From NCBI GenBank assembly GCA_950022655.1, contig OX465581.1:112141125-112205124 (forward strand): DNA of 64,000 nucleotides. Reading direction: 5' to 3'. Each line of letters begins with the position of its first letter. Position 1 is the stretch's first letter. Both the position numbers and the translations under genes were made by a program. Below the pieces are notes generated by a model. The model had not been told where the DNA came from and did not search any database. It saw only the letters and a program-made list of their open reading frames with translations. Shown here one piece after another: positions 58,161 to 64,000 of this stretch. Source of the stretch: Alentia gelatinosa. Taxonomy: Eukaryota; Annelida; Polychaeta; Phyllodocida; Polynoidae.

Positions 58161-58501
58161 CCTACCTGACTGAAACTGGGCTAAGAGAGACATTCTAATG
58201 CTGAAGATTACCTCATGACTAATCAAAAGCATCTATATCTTATAAACTCCTGAAAAAATATACATTACAACGCTCTTTTATGCCTCTTAGCGATAAATTT
58301 ATTACACGACATTGTATGATTTATTTTGGGTATAACGCGATCAATTGACCCATCCTCATCCTCATCTAATTAATACTGATCAAATGAATACTTCATTGGT
58401 CTGACCATAGCTCAGCCATGCCTTTGAAATGTTGAGTTATTGCCGACAACCAAGGGACCGAGTGGAAGAACGGCCCTGGCCAGACTAGGAATTAACATGT
58501 G

Positions 58502-58558
58502 AACAGACCCAATAAATGAGAAAATAAATAATTTATAAAAAAAAAAAAAAAAAAACAC
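58502..58558 (+). other. AATAAA signals followed by an A18 run
   Basis: CAATAAATGAG and AAATAAATAA precede a run of about 18 A, the shape of a retroposed 3' end. The sequence upstream matches no SINE tail in the window. Could be an unknown LINE/SINE or a processed fragment. Confidence 0.35.
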
Positions 58559-58861
58559 TGGTAAAATTCACCGGACAACATTGGGTTCCCATTGCTGGCC
58601 TTTAACTTCAAATTCAGGTGTGACAGCAATTGGTCAGCCCACTTCCCTCCGGATGATGCAATTATCCACCGGAAAAGCGCGTCACTTGGTGGCCACTCAC
58701 GTCATCGAGGCACGTGACTGAAAAACGAGGTCTCGTGTCGAGGGCGACGTCTGGCGGCAGGTTGTCGGTCTTCCCGCGGGGGCAGATACTTTGTTGGTGA
58801 GAAGGTTCTCACTGGGCACAGGCACTGCCCAGGAATAGTGACCCCACTAGAGATAATGGCC

Positions 58862-59500
58862 ATTATCTCACCCCTGGTATATTTGTCCCTAAAGGGAGGC
58901 GTCCACCAACCACGACAAGGCTACGACAAGTGCCGACATGAAAGTTCCAATCGGCGCCTTGTGGTAATAAGAGGGGGGGGGGGGGTTTCTGCGATAGTGT
59001 TGTCGGGGTGTGTCGTAGACGTCGCTGGATCCTGTAAAAGGACGCCCATGGTACTGACACACTACGACAGTGATATCGAGTAAACCACGACACTCCACGA
59101 CAACATCGTAGCCTTGTGAGAAGGTTCCCGCCATGCTTCCAATCGCAGCCCAATCGTGGCTTTGTCTTGGCCAGTCGTGAACCTTGTCGGGAACCCATTG
59201 TCGTAGCCTTTTCGTGGTTGGTGGACGCCCCCCCTTTAGGCTTAACATTGGGATCTCATTCTCCATGCCCCTATGAGTATTGCAGTCCGTTCTCCATGGT
59301 TTCTATCCTGTGTGTTTTCCATTCTTTTAGTGTGTACAGGAGTGAGATAAATACAGAAAGCAACTCGTTTTGGTCAAAGTCATTGTTCTCCAACTCATTT
59401 GAACGCTACGTGATATTCACCCGGCTGTTGCCTCCTTCATATCACTCTGCATCAAACTCGTGGAGAACCAGGACTTTGACCAAAACGTGTTTGCTTCTTC
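58862..59500 (+). mobile_element. Modular foldback element, arm type B, split by a MITE
   Basis: Head ATTATCTCACCCCTGGTAT, interrupted at 58892-59236, resuming TAGGCTTAACATTGGGATCT and ending GTACAGGAGTGAGATAAATA. Arms CTCGTTTTGGTCAAAGTC and GACTTTGACCAAAACGTG. Confidence 0.8.
58892..59236. mobile_element. MITE with AAGGGAGGCGTCCACCAACC ends
   Basis: GGCGTCCACCAACCACGACA pairs with TTTTCGTGGTTGGTGGACGC, followed inward by AGGCTACGACA and TGTCGTAGCC. TA on both sides (58890-58891 and 59237-59238) is consistent with a TA target site. It sits in the head of a type B foldback element. Confidence 0.82.
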
Positions 59501-59506
59501 TTTTGT

Positions 59507-60083
59507 TCACACTGTGCGTTTTGAGGTACATAGGTACGCCCAGTCTCAGACTGTCTGTACCTATGTACCTCAAAACGTAGACTAGCCTCCGTCCCTGTGT
59601 CCTACTCCTACTGCTGCCTACCGCCACCGTACGCCCTCCATACCCCTCCACCTACTCTCCCCTTGGCCTGGCTGACACAGGTTTGATTCCTGAGCCAGTC
59701 AGAGGAACCTTACACATTTATTTTATTCATTGAATTTATGTTCATAATCAAAGACTTGAGCAAGTCTACTCAAAACGTACAATGCGAGTTTTCCCGCTAG
59801 TCTGCGAATCGGGTACGCACTGTCTCAGACTGGAGGTACCTCAGGTACGCCCAGTATCAGACTGGAGGTACCTCAGGTACGCCCAGTATCAGACTGGGCC
59901 TACTAATGTACCTTAAATGGCATGTGTTCCAGTCAAAGGGGGGGTGGTTCACACACACATGCGCGTACCGTGTGACTGGGCGTACCTCCAGTCTCAAGCA
60001 CGGTACCTCTAGCCAGAAATTAAAGGTACCCGCTCACAATCCCCCTCCACTCCCAGTTGCACAGTGTGAACTGGTGGCCTTAA
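59507..60083. mobile_element. Inverted-repeat element 'T', copy 2 (unexpanded)
   Basis: TTCACACTGTGCGTTTTGAG to CCCAGTTGCACAGTGTGAAC. It carries about one unit of the 63-bp repeat (CAAAACGTACAATGCGAG..TTCCCGCTAGTCTGCG), plus GGTACCTCAGGTACGCCCAG twice. It is interrupted by a Mutator-like MITE. Confidence 0.75.
59578..59768 (-). mobile_element. Mutator-like MITE, copy 4
   Basis: TAGACTAGCCTCCG to AGACTTGAGCAAGTCTA. Perfect 9-bp target duplication CTCAAAACG at 59569-59577 and 59769-59777. Reverse orientation; 191 bp. Confidence 0.95.
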
Positions 60084-60170
60084 AGCCAGTTTCCACTGGC
60101 CGACAAAAACGGCACCGATTAATTGAGTTCTCCTAAAAGTCGGTTGGCGGTGGCCAGCTAAAAATCGGTG
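60080..60170 (+). mobile_element. Partial MITE of the GGCCCGTTTCCATTGGC family
   Basis: CCAGTTTCCACTGGCCGACA followed by AAAACGGCACCGATT and AAAAGTCGGTTGGCGGTGG, as in 6787 and 7113. The right end is not visible. Confidence 0.5.
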
Positions 60171-60600
60171 AGGTCCATAAATGTTGAAAACAAACAGGAC
60201 GAAATATCCGATTACTCTGTCAATAACTGAGAGTAGTGCACCAGCTTCGGTGTGAACCATTTATAATTCAACTAACTTATTGAGTATTTGATAAGGACTC
60301 TGTATTCTATTATTCTTCTAGTGTCTAATAATTAATAGTGTATGTATGTGCTACCTATGTATTCATTGCCAATGCATTATGAATGACCTACAGGGAAAAT
60401 ATACTGGTATCTGATTTGTTAATAAAGACCACAATATTTCCCTTGTGTGATGCATAGAAAGTTCATTTACTTTCAGTACTGTACTGGTGTTCCTACCACA
60501 TGAGGACGATTGTCATGACAATTATTACATTGCAATGCTCAGGCAAGTATGGCAAATGTAATCTAATCCAGTACACAGAGATGATATACATAGACATGGG

Positions 60601-60862
60601 GAAACCTAAGAGAGTTTACGGTCAGAGTTCGTATCCCCTCGAGTTCGAATAGCATAATGATTCACAAGGCGATGGAATCGAGCTCTGACCGTAAACTTGA
60701 ATATGTTTCTGAATTTATCTCATCCTTCACATTGACTAATTGGTTAGAATTTGTGACATAATCTCCCATTGAGTATTTTTTGTAAATACTCCATGGGCAT
60801 TGAGTACGAGTTCCCAATGTTAAGTCAAGTCTACGGGAAAAAATACCAGGGGTGAGATAAAT
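60601..60862 (-). mobile_element. Modular foldback element, arm type C
   Basis: GAAACCTAAGAGAGTTTACG and CCGTAAACTTGAATATGTTT are the arms; the loop is ATTCACAAGGCGATGG. Head TTTATCTCATCCTTCAC, CCCAATGTTAAG, ACCAGGGGTGAGATAAA. Confidence 0.82.
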
Positions 60863-60869
60863 AGATAGA

Positions 60870-61300
60870 ACACCACACTATCGTTCTAATAAAGAATCAT
60901 ATCTCTATAACTACCTATTGAGGATTCAACAAAGGAAATAGTATAAGAGGAAATGTATAGTACGAAGATTTCTGTTACTATACTGACTTAATCATATCGC
61001 TAAAGGGAAAAACACGGATCAACTTTGGACAATGGTCAATAAACCGGCGTGGGCCGTCACAGCCATGTCATGATTGTTTTGCTTGTATATCCCACATGTT
61101 GGGAATTCTCCATCTCTCTAACAGCGTGTCGCCGTGCCGCTATAACAGTGTCCGCTGACAGGACAATGTCTCTGACATGTTGCCTACACCTGGTAGTGGT
61201 GTGTGATGGCATGGTAACCGCCCAGACGACAATTTCCCGTCCGACCCGTTTGACACAAACACATATGACAAGAACGACCACATAGCCTCCACTATATAGG
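60870..61300. other. Unique stretch, no gene recognised
   Basis: Overlapping 64-78 codon open frames on both strands at 61049-61334 lack motifs. Confidence 0.4.
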
Positions 61301-61301
61301 A

Positions 61302-61570
61302 GACATTATCCCACCCCTGGTATATTTGTTCCATTGGCTTAACATTGGTACCTCGTTCTCCATGACCCTATGAGTATTGCAGTCCACTCTCCATGGTCTA
61401 TATCCTTTGTGTCATCCATTCTTTTAGTGAGATAAATACAGAAAGCAACTCGATTTGGTCAGAGTCATCATTCTCCAACTGGTTTGAATGCTACACGATA
61501 TTTACTCGGTTTTCCCTCGTTCACATCACACTGCATCAAACTCGTGGAGAACGACGACTTTGACCATAAC
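61302..61570 (+). mobile_element. Modular foldback element, arm type B
   Basis: Head ATTATCCCACCCCTGGTATA, TTGGCTTAACATTGGTACCT, then AGTGAGATAAATACAGAAAG. Arms CTCGATTTGGTCAGAGTCAT and ACGACTTTGACCATAACT, with GAATGCTACACGATATTTAC in the loop region. Confidence 0.78.
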
Positions 61571-61571
61571 T

Positions 61572-61690
61572 ACAAATATCACTCAGCTCTGCTTCATAAT
61601 ATCATTTTGCAAAGACAACTCACACCATATAAACAATCGTATGACATTTTGTGATGTTTCTTGATATTACTCCCTTTTGGATTTACGGGG
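61572..61690. mobile_element. Half of an arm type E foldback element
   Basis: AAATATCACTCAGCTCTGCT and CAATCGTATGACATTTTGTG resemble the loop and one arm of 15189-15450. Truncated against the type B element. Confidence 0.5.
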
Positions 61691-61694
61691 TCAA

Positions 61695-62990
61695 AGCTTT
61701 AAAGTACTTGGATATTCAATTTCCTATTTCCATAGTTTAATTTGACAAAGTTATGTACACAAAATTTAGGAAGAATGCAATAGTATCTAATAGAGCAATT
61801 GTATTTGCTTCTAGATCCATGGCATTTATCATACGATATTGAAATTAGTTATAAAGGCCTACACATATACAGAAAGGAAAACTTAGAAGACAGGAGATCT
61901 CTACATTGGTTAGGAAACCACGAGATTTTCTCGCTGGATCTATTCCGAGGGGTATTAATTTTACAATTCGACAACCCTTGCCAAGAGGAAGTAGATAATT
62001 AAGCCCAGGCACATCATAACCAGTAATTATTCAAACTAAAACGGTTAATCGGATCAAGCAGTTCCAGAACTAAAACCCAGAATTACACAAGTTTCCTTTC
62101 CACAGAAATGGGCAAAACTGTTTAGCAGTTCTATAATTATTAATACCGTTTGAATATTTTACCAATTTCAGTAGAACCTGCAGTTTCACTTTGACGCATT
62201 GTTGGAAAATTAGATATCATTCGTTTAATGCGAATTCGTCTAGCAATCGTTTACATGTTTATCATAAATACAGAATGGCAGACAGGTCTGATTTTATATC
62301 ATATTTAAAGGTATCATCTTTCTTGATTACTATATCTGTATATTTCCTTTTAAGTGATACTCCGATTTTCTAAATGTTTAAAACAAACGAATATGAATAG
62401 TGTAACTTCGCTGGCGAAGTAGACACAATTAACCTAACGTTGTATAAGAGTTGCACATTCATTTTGGAGGTACCCGCTCCCAACCCCCCTCCATTTCCAA
62501 TTCTTATAAGATCATTCAGGGACTAAACGCAAATAGTAACATTGCTACGTTTAATGTAGATTCATGGATCGATAACTTGAGCAAAACCAAGAAATGACCA
62601 CATGTTGGTCTCGAATACCTGAAAGCCTAATGATGGAGAATAACAGCAACCATAGGGCTAGGGTCAACATCATCAGGTAACAACATCCAATTTACTATAG
62701 CCAAGATAGGCTCCGGGACGAACCTTTGAAGGATGTTACAAATGAATATCGGAAGAAAATACACCTTGCTACTTAACTAGGCGTGGTCCTACATGCTGAT
62801 GTAAATATGAAACAGTAGACGGTTCCATAGTTTTTCCGTTAAGATTTCATCGAACCTATTCATAAACCACAAGCCACACCCAGGCCAAACAAAGACTTAG
62901 AATCCAAACCAACAAAGGTCAAGAAAAAAAACACTAACAAAAAAAAAGATGGAAAACTATTGAATACCAGTTCGTGTAGGCGGTAATAAA
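61695..62990. other. AT-rich unique stretch, no gene recognised
   Basis: Includes a small perfect-core palindrome at about 62399-62427 (ACTTCGCTGGCGAAGT) and a short match to the right part of element T (GGTACCCGCTCCCAACCCC, about 62469). Confidence 0.4.
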
Positions 62991-63039
62991 GGACTCCATG
63001 GAAGACGACCAACATTCAGACGGGTTCCCTGCAGATTTT

Positions 63040-63250
63040 TCCCCGCATGCAGCGCCTCGGGGCCGGGAGGAGTGGGCGGGGGCGGCTGCGATTAGCCGAG
63101 CAGCTCTTTGATGTGCAGATAAACCTGTCTGGGAGCAGCTCAGTAGGGCGAGCCGCTCTATTGACTCAGCCTCAGGTAAACAGAGGAACACAGCCCATAT
63201 TACGGCGGGGCGGGGCGCGAGGGGCAGCTGAGAGAACCGCCCGCCACCGC
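63040..63250. other. GC-rich, CpG-containing patch
   Basis: GGCGGGGCGGGGCGCG (tandem GC boxes) at about 63203 and GTGGGCGGGGGCGGC at about 63073, with TTGACTCAGCC in between. Promoter-like composition. A gene could begin outside the window; none is visible here. Confidence 0.35.
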
Positions 63251-63255
63251 CAGGG

Positions 63256-63452
63256 TAGACTTGCTCAAGTCTTTGATAATGAACGTAAATTGAATGAATA
63301 AGATAAATTACAATGTGTAAGGTTCCTCTGACTGGCTCAGGAATCAGCCACGCCAAGGGGAGAGTAAGTGGAGGAGTAACTTGGAGGGCGTGCGGTGGCG
63401 GTAGGCAGCAGTAGGGGAGGTGGGTAGGACACAAGGGACTGAGGCCAGTCTA
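63256..63452 (+). mobile_element. Mutator-like MITE, copy 5
   Basis: TAGACTTGCTCAAGTCTTTG to GAGGCCAGTCTA. Perfect 9-bp target duplication CCGCCAGGG at 63247-63255 and 63453-63461. 197 bp, the longest copy. Confidence 0.95.
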
Positions 63453-63474
63453 CCGCCAGGGGAGCCACCATGCA

Positions 63475-63812
63475 GAAGCCTGGCATTGGGAGGAGATGTT
63501 GTGGGTGTTGTATATGGGGTTCTAAACGTCAATATTCCCGTCTACATGGCAAATTAACATTCATGAAGGAGTGAATGATTTGAACTAATAAAATAAGACA
63601 TAGAATACAATACTGGAGCTGTTTTTTTTGTTTTGTTTTGATTCTAGTTTTTATTATACTGGAGTGATCTGTAAGCCTGGCATTGGCAGGAGATGCTTTG
63701 TAGGTCTATAAGGGGTTCTGAACGTCGATACTCCCGTCTACATGGCAATTCCTTTTTTTTTATTTACATGGGAAATTAACATTCCTGACAGAGTGAATGA
63801 TCTCAAGATCTT
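63475..63812 (+). repeat. Two-unit imperfect tandem repeat of about 190 bp
   Basis: AAGCCTGGCATTGGSAGGAG, CCCGTCTACATGGCAA and AAATTAACATTC occur at about 63477 and 63672. The second unit repeats ACATGG after a T-run. Confidence 0.8.
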
Positions 63813-64000
63813 CAAATCATTGACTAAGAACAAGCTCAGAGCCACAGTTGAAAAAAACTCAGTAAATTTTGTTCTGTATTAACTCCCTACATATCACCAT
63901 TTTCATGTTTTCATTATACCATAAAGATATCAGGATGACATCATTGTACCATTCTTTTTTGTATATCATCACAAGAATTTCCTTACTTTATGTGACGTGA

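Noticed and set aside
59116..59580. 154-codon plus-strand open frame
   Set aside because: It runs across a MITE end, a foldback head, a hairpin and element T; a composite of noncoding repeats.
62934..63434. 166-codon minus-strand open frame
   Set aside because: It crosses the whole Mutator-like MITE (63256-63452) and a GC-rich patch; no motif recognised.

Overview
This 64 kb window is eukaryotic and almost certainly animal nuclear DNA. It holds no bacterial-style operons, no intact protein gene I can recognise and no rRNA or stand-alone tRNA gene. Instead it carries tRNA-derived SINEs, many short inverted-repeat DNA transposons (MITEs), foldback elements, satellites and a long GT microsatellite. 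The mix resembles a repeat-rich marine invertebrate such as a mollusc, but the taxon is inference.

Layout. 1-4036 is the end of a near-identical 1,273-bp tandem array. 4037-9426 is unique DNA with MITE and foldback copies and a GC-rich patch. 9427-17050 and 17051-24674 are two copies of a 7,624-bp block in direct tandem, with equal length even across a GT microsatellite; this is a very young duplication or an assembly artefact. 24675-40815 is a nested transposon zone. 40818-42474 is a MITE whose inside grew into a 20-unit, 63-bp minisatellite. 42480-54560 holds more MITEs, SINEs, an LTR-like fragment and a 357-bp tandem repeat with a MITE pair inserted. 54640-57080 is the least repetitive stretch. 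57088-64000 returns to nested MITEs.

The most interesting content is transposon biology. (1) A modular foldback family joins a long hairpin, whose arm sequence differs between types, to a 'head' module bounded by inverted repeats such as TTTATCTCACCCC/GGGGTGAGATAAA. About 17 copies and nine arm types are visible, several sharing a GCTTCGCCTCGTGAA-like loop. (2) A short MITE (139-197 bp) has four copies flanked by perfect 9-bp target duplications and a fifth with 8/9, which points to a Mutator-like source. (3) A TTAA-targeting, piggyBac-like MITE carries arrays of TGATGCC-NNNN-GGCATCA palindromes, with its empty sites preserved in a neighbouring tandem repeat. (4) A Harbinger-like MITE inserted twice into a longer relative, whose empty sites survive 4 kb away. 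(5) A MITE interior has CpG dinucleotides phased at exactly 10 bp.

The listed open reading frames are mostly short, lie in repeats or open on both strands, so none is called as a gene. Small exons of an intron-rich gene cannot be excluded. All statements come from reading the bases; no alignment or database search was run.
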